5,945 nucleotides of DNA from Verrucomicrobia bacterium UBA5540 (GTDB lineage: Bacteria; Verrucomicrobiota; Kiritimatiellia; Kiritimatiellales; Tichowtungiaceae): contig DINM01000026.1 of NCBI GenBank assembly GCA_002423675.1, positions 16,124-22,068 on the forward strand, read 5' to 3'. Position numbers and translations under genes: made by a program. Below, one piece after another: positions 1 to 5,374 of this stretch. The notes under the pieces are model-generated. The model did not search any database, had not been told where the DNA came from, and saw only the letters and a list, made by a program, of their open reading frames with translations. Position 1 is the first letter of the stretch. Each line of letters starts with the position of its first letter.

Positions 1-246
1 ATCGACCAAGAACTGCAACGGGGCAAGCCGCCTCATGCGATCTTGATTGCGCATCCAGAGTGAGTAAGGAATCGTGATGATGTAGGAAAACGCGATGAAG
101 GCGTAGAACGCAATGCTGTCCTGTTTCAGCACGAAGGATAAAACGATCAGAAAGCCGCTGATGGCGGCCAGTCGTCCGCCGAGCATTCCCATCATCGTGC
201 TCCACGATACCGGGCGCGCTTCTTCTTCCTGTTTCTTTGTTTTCAT
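1..246 (-). CDS. Membrane protein N-terminal fragment, possible PilS/NtrB-like sensor kinase (partial)
   Basis: The frame is open from an ATG at 244-246 through position 1 (82 codons) and runs off the window, so the C-terminal part is missing. The start is supported by a GAGGAAG ribosome binding site that overlaps the stop of the platform gene, 14 nt upstream. A charged N-terminus (MKTKKQEEEAR) precedes two probable membrane helices at about residues 22-40 and 45-64, with a short loop between. The segment then ends in RMRRLAPLQFLVD. A basic stretch after a helix followed by LQ-x-LVD resembles the membrane sensor region of PilS/NtrB-type histidine kinases, in which more helices and then HisKA/HATPase domains follow. 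None of the catalytic domains is in view, so the kinase call is inference. Position downstream of ATPase and platform genes fits a pilus two-component sensor. It could equally be another small inner-membrane protein. Confidence 0.8.
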   Translation of the reverse strand, partial: MKTKKQEEEARPVSWSTMMGMLGGRLAAISGFLIVLSFVLKQDSIAFYAFIAFSYIITIPYSLWMRNQDRMRRLAPLQFLVD

Positions 247-260
247 AAAGGGTTTCTTCC

Positions 261-1334
261 TCACATTGCCACTTCGCTCATCTTGAAAATCGGCATAAAC
301 ATGGCCAGCACAATACCACCGATCATCACTCCGATTACTACCATCAGCAACGGTTCCAGCATTGAGGTGAGTCCTTCCAGCATGGTGTCGACTTCTTCCT
401 GATAAAATTGCGCCAGTTTGGTCAGCATCTCTTCCATCTTACCGGTCTGTTCACCGGCCGAAAGCATATGAATCAGCATGCTGGGGAAAAGCGTATTCCC
501 TTTCAGTGTGGAGGAGATGGTGTTTCCCTGCTCCACGCTGGAACGGGCATCCAGAATGGCCTTGCCGATGACCTTGTTGCCGGTGGCCACACCGACGATG
601 GTCATGGCCTGAATGATTGGCACTCCGCTGGACATCAGTTGCGCAAAGGTCGAGGCGAAACGGGTAATGGCGATTTTCAGCGCCAGCTTGCCGAGCAGCG
701 GGAAATGCAGTCGCAGGTTATCTATGGTATAAGCGCCTTTTTCAGTGCCGGCGTAGCGGCGCAGGATGTAGATGATTGCGGCGATGGAGGCCAGCACAAT
801 ATACCAGTATCCGCGAATGAAATTGCTCGTATCCAACAGCATTTGCGTGGGCTTCGGAAGATCCGCTCCGAATCCGGCAAACATTTTTGCGAAGGTGGGC
901 ACGATGAAAATAATCAGAGCGGTAGAAATGATCAGGGCCACGCAGATAACGACCGTCGGATACATCATTGCGGACTTCACTTTGGAGCGCAGGCGGTTGG
1001 AGGCTTCCAGGAAGGACGCGACGCGCTCGCAGGTTTCTGCCAGCATTCCGCCGGTCTCACCGGCGCGCATCATGTTTACGTAGAGTTCGTCAAATATCTG
1101 TGGGTATTCTTCCAGCGAGTCGGAGTACATGGCGCCGCCCTCAACTCTGCTCCGGACTCCCGCGAGAACCGCTTGAAAATGTTTATTGGCGGTCTGTTCT
1201 TCAAGAGCAACGATGGACTGCACCAGCGGCATTCCGGAGGAGAGCATGGCGGCCAGCTGACGGGTGTAGAGCGGAAGCTCCTTCATTCGAATTTTCCGCG
1301 CTCCGCTGACCTTCTTTTTCTTTGTTGGTGCCAT
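261..1334 (-). CDS. gspF: GspF/PilC-family inner-membrane platform protein
   Basis: This 357-aa protein is the polytopic inner-membrane platform that couples the cytoplasmic assembly ATPase to pseudopilin polymerisation in type II secretion and type IV pilus machines. It shows the internal duplication of the family: repeat one has YTRQLAAMLSSGMPLVQS (about 23-40) and AGETGG (91-96), and repeat two has FASTFAQLMSSGVPIIQAM (226-244) and SAGEQTGKM (292-300). Probable membrane helices lie at about 124-146, 173-191 and 326-347, with the conserved MLEPLLMVVIGVMIG-type segment at the C-terminus. The family is usually near 400 aa. This copy starts almost directly at repeat one with a lysine-rich tail (APTKKKK) and lacks the usual N-terminal extension. 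It begins 16 nt after the ATPase stop behind a CAGGA site. GspF and PilC cannot be separated from sequence alone. Confidence 0.95.
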   Translation of the reverse strand: MAPTKKKKVSGARKIRMKELPLYTRQLAAMLSSGMPLVQSIVALEEQTANKHFQAVLAGVRSRVEGGAMYSDSLEEYPQIFDELYVNMMRAGETGGMLAETCERVASFLEASNRLRSKVKSAMMYPTVVICVALIISTALIIFIVPTFAKMFAGFGADLPKPTQMLLDTSNFIRGYWYIVLASIAAIIYILRRYAGTEKGAYTIDNLRLHFPLLGKLALKIAITRFASTFAQLMSSGVPIIQAMTIVGVATGNKVIGKAILDARSSVEQGNTISSTLKGNTLFPSMLIHMLSAGEQTGKMEEMLTKLAQFYQEEVDTMLEGLTSMLEPLLMVVIGVMIGGIVLAMFMPIFKMSEVAM

Positions 1335-1350
1335 AATTTACGATTCCTGA

Positions 1351-3060
1351 CTATCCGGTTGTTACTCGCAGAATTTCATCAATGGTTGTTAATCCGTCGC
1401 GTACCCGGGAGAGACCGGTTTCGCGCAGTGTCTTCATCCCGTTCTGCACGGCGACTTCCCGCAGGGCACTCGCCTCGGAGGTTTGCAGAATCTTCGCCCG
1501 GATCTCATCGTTTATCAGCAGAATTTCCATGATCGCACCGCGGCCCTTATAGCCCAGTCCGCTACACTTCGGGCATCCTTTGGCTGCGAAAAAAGTGGTG
1601 TCTTTGAACTGATCCGGATCAAGATGGTTGAAACGAAGCGTCTTTTCCGGAATTTCAACGGCCTGCTTACAGAAGGGGCAGAGCTTGCGGTAGAGGCGCT
1701 GCGCCTGTGTCATCACCAGCGACGACGAAAGCATAAACGGCTCAATTCCCATGTACGCCATACGCGCGATTGCGCCGGCTGCGTCGTTGGTATGCAATGT
1801 ACTGATTACCAGATGCCCCGTCAGCGCCGCCTGCACGGCGATCGAAGCGGTTTCGTTGTCGCGGATTTCACCGATCATGACGATATCGGGGTCTTGGCGC
1901 AGAATGGAGCGCAGGCCGGAAGCAAACGTCAATCCGACTTCGGGGCGGGCCTGCACCTGATTGATTCCGCCGAGCTGATATTCAACCGGATCTTCCACGG
2001 TAATGATATTCACATCTTCCTGATTGAGCTCCTGAAGTGCGGAATAAAGCGTGGTCGTTTTACCGGAGCCGGTCGGGCCGGTTACGAGCAGCATGCCGTG
2101 CGGCTTCGCAATCGCATACTTCAAATCATCGAAAGCCTTTTGTTCCAGTCCAAGCGCTTCCAGATTAGGAGCCAGCGAGGTCTTGTCCAGAATACGCATG
2201 ACGATTTTTTCGCCATGCACGGTGGGCAGATAACTCACGCGCAGATCGACCTCTTTGCCCAGCGCCTTAATTTTGAAGCGGCCATCCTGCGGAATGCGCC
2301 GCTCGGCGATGTCGAGGTTCGACATAATTTTGATGCGCGACGAAATGGCCGACTGCACGCTTTTTGGCGGGCTGGGGTTTTCGTAGAGTACGCCGTCTAC
2401 GCGGTACCGCAGGCGGATCTTCTTTTCCATCGGTTCGATGTGAATATCGCTCGCATGTTTGCGAAGAGCTTCAATCAAAATCGAGTTTACGATACGCACG
2501 ACCGGCGCGTCAGAGGCGCTTTCGAGCATTTCGTCCAGATTATCTGCCATGGTCGCATCGTGACCGAGTTCGAGTTCGCTGTCGTCTTCAATATCCCTGA
2601 GAATATCCTCAAGGCCGATCGAGCTTTCTTTGGTTGCGCCTTCGAGCGCGCTGAGAAGATCTTTCGGGTCGGCAATCACCGGGGAAATCTGGTAGTCCAC
2701 CTGCGTTTTGAGGTGCTCGATTCCCATGATATTGAATGGATCGGCGACGGCGACGGTGAGCAATTTCCCGGTTTTGCAGAGCGGAAGCATTTTCAGCTGG
2801 GCCCAGGTGGTGCGCGGAAGCATTTCGACCAGCGACTGGTCGATCTGAAAACCGTCGAGGCTGATCGGCGTCATTTCCAGATATTCCGCCGTGGCCAGCA
2901 GCATCACCGGAGCGGGCACGATGCCTTGCGTTACCAGCACTTCCTCCAGCGGGGTGCCGCTTTTTTCCGCCTCCATGCGGGCGGTCAGCATCGCGTCTTC
3001 CGGAACGGGGAAGCGGACGAGAAGGATCTCCATTAGAGTTCTGTAAGTTTTATCACTCAT
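1351..3060 (-). CDS. gspE: GspE/PilB-family assembly ATPase
   Basis: This 569-aa cytoplasmic hexameric ATPase powers pseudopilus or pilus assembly. From the ATG at 3058-3060 (MSDKTYRTL) the order is: a GspE N-terminal (MshEN-like) domain at about 5-140; an acidic linker near 145-180; the ASDIHIEP motif (203-210); Walker A GPTGSGKTTT (328-337); an Asp box around ITVEDPVEYQLGG (353-365); Walker B region RQDPDIVMIGEIRD (388-401); and a His box GHLVISTLHTND (415-426). A four-cysteine zinc site, CPFC (461-464) and CPKC (496-499), is complete. All catalytic motifs are intact. A 33-residue longer reading frame from 3159 exists, but it would run through the palindromes and the predicted promoter, and it has no family-like sequence. 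An ATG two codons upstream (3064-3066) is an alternative; the ribosome binding site is weak (GGCGG). It is first in an operon with the platform protein. The zinc site and length fit GspE or PilB. Confidence 0.95.
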   Translation of the reverse strand: MSDKTYRTLMEILLVRFPVPEDAMLTARMEAEKSGTPLEEVLVTQGIVPAPVMLLATAEYLEMTPISLDGFQIDQSLVEMLPRTTWAQLKMLPLCKTGKLLTVAVADPFNIMGIEHLKTQVDYQISPVIADPKDLLSALEGATKESSIGLEDILRDIEDDSELELGHDATMADNLDEMLESASDAPVVRIVNSILIEALRKHASDIHIEPMEKKIRLRYRVDGVLYENPSPPKSVQSAISSRIKIMSNLDIAERRIPQDGRFKIKALGKEVDLRVSYLPTVHGEKIVMRILDKTSLAPNLEALGLEQKAFDDLKYAIAKPHGMLLVTGPTGSGKTTTLYSALQELNQEDVNIITVEDPVEYQLGGINQVQARPEVGLTFASGLRSILRQDPDIVMIGEIRDNETASIAVQAALTGHLVISTLHTNDAAGAIARMAYMGIEPFMLSSSLVMTQAQRLYRKLCPFCKQAVEIPEKTLRFNHLDPDQFKDTTFFAAKGCPKCSGLGYKGRGAIMEILLINDEIRAKILQTSEASALREVAVQNGMKTLRETGLSRVRDGLTTIDEILRVTTG

Positions 3061-3084
3061 AGTCATACCGCCGCAGTTTAGATG

Positions 3085-3100
3085 AGCACAAACGATGCCA
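3085..3100 (-). promoter_or_regulatory. Sigma-54-like promoter (-24/-12) for the leftward ATPase operon
   Basis: Read on the minus strand the sequence is TGGCATCGTTTGTGCT. It has GG and GC exactly 10 nt apart and matches 9 of 12 fixed positions of the consensus TGGCACG-N4-TTGCW. With GC at -13/-12 the predicted transcription start is near 3074, only 14 nt before the ATPase ATG at 3060. The leader would be short and lacks a strong Shine-Dalgarno. Support comes from two similar motifs in the window and from upstream palindromes. Sigma-54 use itself is inferred. Confidence 0.5.
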
Positions 3101-3121
3101 AGCGTCGGGCCGACGATAGAC

Positions 3122-3138
3122 TTTCCAAACATTGGAAA
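3122..3138. promoter_or_regulatory. Palindromic operator-like site 1 (TTTCCAA-N3-TTGGAAA)
   Basis: This is a perfect 7-bp inverted repeat, TTTCCAA and TTGGAAA, around the spacer ACA. Its centre is at about 3130, some 56 bp upstream of the predicted leftward start at 3074. It matches site 2 in both arms and spacer length, which suggests a dimeric DNA-binding protein. The regulator is unknown; a PilR/NtrC-type activator is one candidate. Confidence 0.6.
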
Positions 3139-3151
3139 CAAGCACCCTCTG

Positions 3152-3170
3152 TTTTCCAATCCTTGGAAAA
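3152..3170. promoter_or_regulatory. Palindromic operator-like site 2 (TTTTCCAA-N3-TTGGAAAA)
   Basis: This is a perfect 8-bp inverted repeat around the spacer TCC, with its centre at about 3161. That is 31 bp (about three helical turns) from site 1, so both would lie on the same face of the helix. It sits about 87 bp upstream of the predicted leftward start and 146 bp upstream of the rightward one, distances usual for enhancer sites of sigma-54 activators. There is no T-tract or preceding gene end to suggest a terminator. Confidence 0.6.
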
Positions 3171-3280
3171 TTTCAGGGAGAGTTTTGACTCTTCCCTACG
3201 GGTCGTTGCATTTTGACATATAAAAAGCACGTATTGGAATACTTCAGGTTCAATGTTTGGGAAAAGAGGTAGTGCATTCC

Positions 3281-3296
3281 GGGCACAAATCGTGCT
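3281..3296 (+). promoter_or_regulatory. Sigma-54-like promoter (-24/-12) for the 3334-4146 gene
   Basis: The sequence GGGCACAAATCGTGCT has GG at 3282-3283 and GC at 3294-3295, exactly 10 nt apart. It matches 9 of 12 fixed consensus positions and is followed by TTT. The predicted start near 3307 gives a 27-nt leader that holds the strong ribosome binding site at 3323-3328. It shares the pattern GGCACA-N5-TGCTTT with the motif at 4286-4301. Confidence 0.5.
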
Positions 3297-3322
3297 TTAA
3301 TCCGGCTGTTGAGTATTGTATT

Positions 3323-3328
3323 AGGAGG
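3323..3328 (+). promoter_or_regulatory. Strong ribosome binding site for the 3334-4146 gene
   Basis: A consensus AGGAGG lies 5 nt before the ATG at 3334-3336 and fixes that start. It is the strongest Shine-Dalgarno in the window. The ATPase and pseudopilin genes have weaker sites, so this accessory protein may be translated at a higher rate. Confidence 0.85.
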
Positions 3329-3333
3329 AGCCC

Positions 3334-4146
3334 ATGAGCGAACCGACGAATCCCAAGGATGAACTTCAGCAAACGGTTGCGATGCTCGAGCAGATTCTCG
3401 AGGTGATGCCGGACGATCTGTTCACGTTGCGTGCGCTATATGAAACTTCGTTGAAGCTCGAACAGCCGGATAAGGCGTTTGAATGTCTGAAACGACTGGA
3501 TGACGGCGCACGCGCGGCACAGAACGCTGAGATGATTGCGTTTGTACTCAACCAATACGCATCTATTGTCGATGATATGCCGGAGGTTCAAAAGCGAATC
3601 GATCGGTTGACTGAGTTGCAGGCCGTGGCTGACCTGATGAGCCCTGCAGCGCCTATGCCGCCGCCTTCGGGCCGCAAAGGCGGGATTGAATCTGAAATGG
3701 CGCTGGCGTGGGAGCTGTTTCAGGACGAACAGCTTTCTCAAGAAGAATATTCCAATGTCCTGCATGATCTCACCGAGATGTCTTCAGGTAATATGAACAC
3801 CCCGGTTACGGTGCTGCATATTCTGCATGATCGCAATTTCAGCCGGTTTGACCGATTGATGACGCACCTGTGCGTGAAAAGCGGGGTGCCGATCATTGCG
3901 TTGAGTCAGTTTGATGAGCAGGAAGAGCTGCGTACGGTATTGCCTCTCGATTTTATCAGTCATTACGGGGCACTGCCATTCTCGCGTGTCGGTGGCGAGC
4001 TTCTGCTGGCCGTGCTGAATCCGCTTGATAACGAGCTGTTAGATCGCGCCGCTGAAGAGGCCGGATGCCGGTGTCATGCTTATCTGGTTTCTCCTCAGGA
4101 GTATGACCAGCGGCTGGCTCAGATTAAAAAGGCGCTGGCCGCCTGA
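3334..4146 (+). CDS. TPR-like protein with a stand-alone GspE N-terminal (MshEN-like) domain
   Basis: This 270-aa soluble protein has no signal peptide or membrane helix. Residues about 10-60 form a helical, TPR-like repeat (LEQILEVMPDDLFTLRALY then LEQPDKAFECLKRL). A proline-rich linker follows (about 104-114, PAAPMPPPSGR). Residues about 121-268 follow the plan of the GspE/PilB N-terminal domain: two helical motifs (AWELFQDEQLSQEEY and HILHDRNFSRFDRLM), GVPIIAL (184-190), LPLDFISHYGALPFSRVGGELLLAVLNPLD (split at about 203-232), and a terminal ISS-like helix. The ATPase in this window has the same plan at its own N-terminus. Here no Walker motifs follow, so it cannot hydrolyse ATP by that mechanism. 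The RLG-type residues used for cyclic-di-GMP binding in MshEN domains are not evident. Divergence from the ATPase gene suggests a role binding or regulating the motor, which is inference. The paralogy call is from pattern, not alignment. Confidence 0.85.
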   Translation: MSEPTNPKDELQQTVAMLEQILEVMPDDLFTLRALYETSLKLEQPDKAFECLKRLDDGARAAQNAEMIAFVLNQYASIVDDMPEVQKRIDRLTELQAVADLMSPAAPMPPPSGRKGGIESEMALAWELFQDEQLSQEEYSNVLHDLTEMSSGNMNTPVTVLHILHDRNFSRFDRLMTHLCVKSGVPIIALSQFDEQEELRTVLPLDFISHYGALPFSRVGGELLLAVLNPLDNELLDRAAEEAGCRCHAYLVSPQEYDQRLAQIKKALAA

Positions 4147-4187
4147 ACCTGAATTCCCCTTTTTCAAAAGCCACTGAATTTGGTCTT

Positions 4188-4214
4188 AATTTTCTCGGTT
4201 GCGAGAATATTTTT
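4188..4214 (+). terminator. Probable rho-independent terminator after the 3334-4146 gene
   Basis: A stem of TTCTCG (4192-4197) and CGAGAA (4202-4207) encloses a GTTG loop. It can extend by three A-T pairs past a T-T mismatch, and TTTTT follows at 4210-4214. It lies 42 nt past the stop codon. The stem is short and only half G+C, so efficiency may be modest. It separates the MshEN-like gene from the pseudopilin cluster. Confidence 0.5.
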
Positions 4215-4285
4215 CGTGCAGTGCATGAGAACGGATCTTTTTCGGCGCGCGCGGCGTGGCTATCCTTTGAAAAAATTGTTTGATA

Positions 4286-4301
4286 TGGCACATACAATGC
4301 T
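4286..4301 (+). promoter_or_regulatory. Sigma-54-like promoter (-24/-12) for the pseudopilin cluster
   Basis: The sequence TGGCACATACAATGCT has GG (4287-4288) and GC (4299-4300) exactly 10 nt apart and matches 10 of 12 fixed positions of TGGCACG-N4-TTGCW, the best in the window. The predicted start is near 4312, leaving a 169-nt leader before the pseudopilin ATG at 4481, or 11 nt before the possible small ORF at 4323. Sigma-54 promoters drive pilin genes through PilSR in Pseudomonas, which agrees with the setting. A TACAAT hexamer overlaps at 4293-4298 but has no good -35. Confidence 0.6.
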
Positions 4302-4322
4302 TTTACAGACCATGGTAACGTA

Positions 4323-4484
4323 GTGAAAACGGGCTGGTTTAAACGGGTTGTCCGTGCGGCATGTCGTTCTGATCAGAAAATAATTCTGCTGGATAAAATG
4401 CCGGATGACAGTAATTTAGCAACCGTAGCGTTTAAACTTTGCGGTTCCCGTCATTGCAAGACGGTCAGGAATATAATTTTATGA
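4323..4484 (+). CDS. Possible small ORF of 53 codons, coupled to the first pseudopilin
   Basis: A GTG at 4323-4325 opens a frame of 53 codons that ends in TGA at 4482-4484, overlapping the pseudopilin ATG as ATGA, a usual translational-coupling junction. The predicted peptide begins MKTGWFKRVVRAACRSDQK, is basic, and contains three cysteines including CGSRHC near residues 40-45. I recognise no family. Against it: no convincing ribosome binding site, a GTG start, and no ATG until codon 26. The frame may simply be the leader of the pseudopilin transcript. Confidence 0.3.
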   Translation: MKTGWFKRVVRAACRSDQKIILLDKMPDDSNLATVAFKLCGSRHCKTVRNIIL

Positions 4485-4951
4485 AGCCTTGTAATCAACG
4501 ATACGGGTTCACATTGGTGGAGGTTCTGCTCACCGTGGTGATTATCGCCATGATTGCGTCATTCCTTTTTCTGGCCGTGACGCATGCCATCCAGAGCAAG
4601 GAAAATGCACAGGCAGCCAGCAAACTTCGCACAGCAGTCATGGCTTTTACGCTTTATCGTTCTGAGATGGGCAGTTATCCGGCCGATAAAAATCCGGGGC
4701 AGATTCCCCCGGAGATATCAGATTATTTTTCTGAATTCAATATCGACGACTGGTGGAGCAGTCCGACGGAGCTGGGTGGCGGATGGGACTGGGATAATGG
4801 CTACCATTTTCAATATTCGGTATCCATTTCTGCACCGACCAAGTCGATCGATCAGATGACTGATTTTGATAAGCTGGTTGACGACGGGAACCTCAGCACG
4901 GGAAAATTTCGTAAAGTTGGATCGCAGTATCACTACATCATTGAGCAATAA
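4481..4951 (+). CDS. Type II secretion/type IV pilus-like pseudopilin 1 (GspG/GspH-like)
   Basis: This 156-aa prepilin-like protein has the leader MKPCNQRYG, predicted to be cut by prepilin peptidase at G9|F10. The mature N-terminus FTLVEVLLTVV has the conserved Glu at +5, within one hydrophobic helix at about 10-36 that anchors the subunit in the inner membrane and packs the filament core. The soluble part has SEMGSYPADKNPGQIPPEISDYF (split at about 61-83), a Trp-rich segment (WW at 91-92, GWDWDNGYHF at 101-110) and a C-terminal FDKLVDDGNLSTGKFR stretch (129-144). The GxYP and acidic DDGN features recall the GspG fold and its Ca-binding tail, but the subtype is not certain. The ATG start is supported by CAGGA 10 nt upstream; an in-frame TTG 42 nt earlier is less likely. 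It is first of three adjacent prepilin genes. Confidence 0.9.
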   Translation: MKPCNQRYGFTLVEVLLTVVIIAMIASFLFLAVTHAIQSKENAQAASKLRTAVMAFTLYRSEMGSYPADKNPGQIPPEISDYFSEFNIDDWWSSPTELGGGWDWDNGYHFQYSVSISAPTKSIDQMTDFDKLVDDGNLSTGKFRKVGSQYHYIIEQ

Positions 4952-4956
4952 CCATC

Positions 4957-5373
4957 ATGAGAAGAAAAATATCCAGATCCGGGTTTACGCTGGTGGAGGT
5001 GATGATTTCCATGTTCCTGGTGAGCATCGCGGCGGTTATTGTTTATACCGAAATGCTGATGGCCTACCGCATCCTGATGCGCTCGCGGGCCCGTTTGGAG
5101 GCTCAGAGTATCGCCTTTGATAACCTGTGGGAGGTGTATAACCGGTCGGATCCTGTGAAGATTTCCGGTGAACTCTATAGCAAGCCGACTCCGGAGTGGA
5201 GTTTGATGTCGACCAATGGCTGGGTGGAGTGCCATATCCTGGCGGAACAGGTTGTAACCCCCCGTTACTGGGAAATCTGGGTGACGGTTTGGCCGCCGAC
5301 CAACAGCCCGTTACAGGTCGGAACGAATCCTTTGGCACGTGCGTCCGTCTGGCGCTGGGACGGGGAGCGTTAA
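4957..5373 (+). CDS. Prepilin-like pseudopilin 2 (GspI/PilV-like)
   Basis: This 138-aa protein has a basic leader, MRRKISRSG, with predicted prepilin-peptidase cleavage at G9|F10. The mature start FTLVEVMISMFLVSIAA has Glu at +5 and a single helix to about residue 35. A short soluble domain follows, rich in Trp and Pro (EWSLMSTNGW, YWEIWVTVWPP), ending WRWDGER. Size, the VEVMIS start and the position as second of the cluster fit a minor pseudopilin of the GspI/PilV type, which helps form the filament tip; the assignment is inference. It starts 5 nt after the previous stop with only a weak TGAG ribosome site, so translation is probably coupled. Confidence 0.9.
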   Translation: MRRKISRSGFTLVEVMISMFLVSIAAVIVYTEMLMAYRILMRSRARLEAQSIAFDNLWEVYNRSDPVKISGELYSKPTPEWSLMSTNGWVECHILAEQVVTPRYWEIWVTVWPPTNSPLQVGTNPLARASVWRWDGER

Positions 5374-5374
5374 T

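Noticed and set aside
408..1532. Open frame of 374 codons on the plus strand
   Set aside because: It is antisense to the platform gene and crosses the operon junction. The product is His/Gly/Arg-rich without recognisable motifs.
1483..3036. Long open frame of 517 codons on the plus strand
   Set aside because: It lies wholly antisense to the ATPase gene, whose motifs are unmistakable. Its product is rich in His, Arg and Phe with no domain pattern, as expected for an antisense shadow.
3061..3159. 33-residue N-terminal extension of the ATPase from an ATG at 3159
   Set aside because: It would include palindrome 1, overlap the edge of palindrome 2 and cover the predicted promoter. The extra residues do not resemble the family N-terminus, whereas MSDKTYRTL at 3060 does.
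3231..3242. Short palindrome GTATT-GG-AATAC
   Set aside because: The half-site differs from the TTTCCAA dyads and there is only one copy, so it is not distinguishable from chance.
3213..3243. Sigma-70-like promoter with TTGACA (3213-3218) and AATACT (3238-3243)
   Set aside because: The -35 is perfect, but the best -10 has four of six matches at a 19-bp spacing. It may contribute, but the sigma-54-like motif closer to the gene fits better.
4472..4477. Perfect TATAAT hexamer just before the pseudopilin 1 ATG
   Set aside because: There is no -35 at 16-18 bp, and a start from it would fall inside the gene. It is probably chance A/T sequence next to the ribosome site.
4439..4480. TTG start 14 codons upstream of pseudopilin 1
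   Set aside because: It would give an atypical leader and has no good ribosome site, while ATG 4481 has CAGGA at suitable spacing and a usual 9-residue leader.
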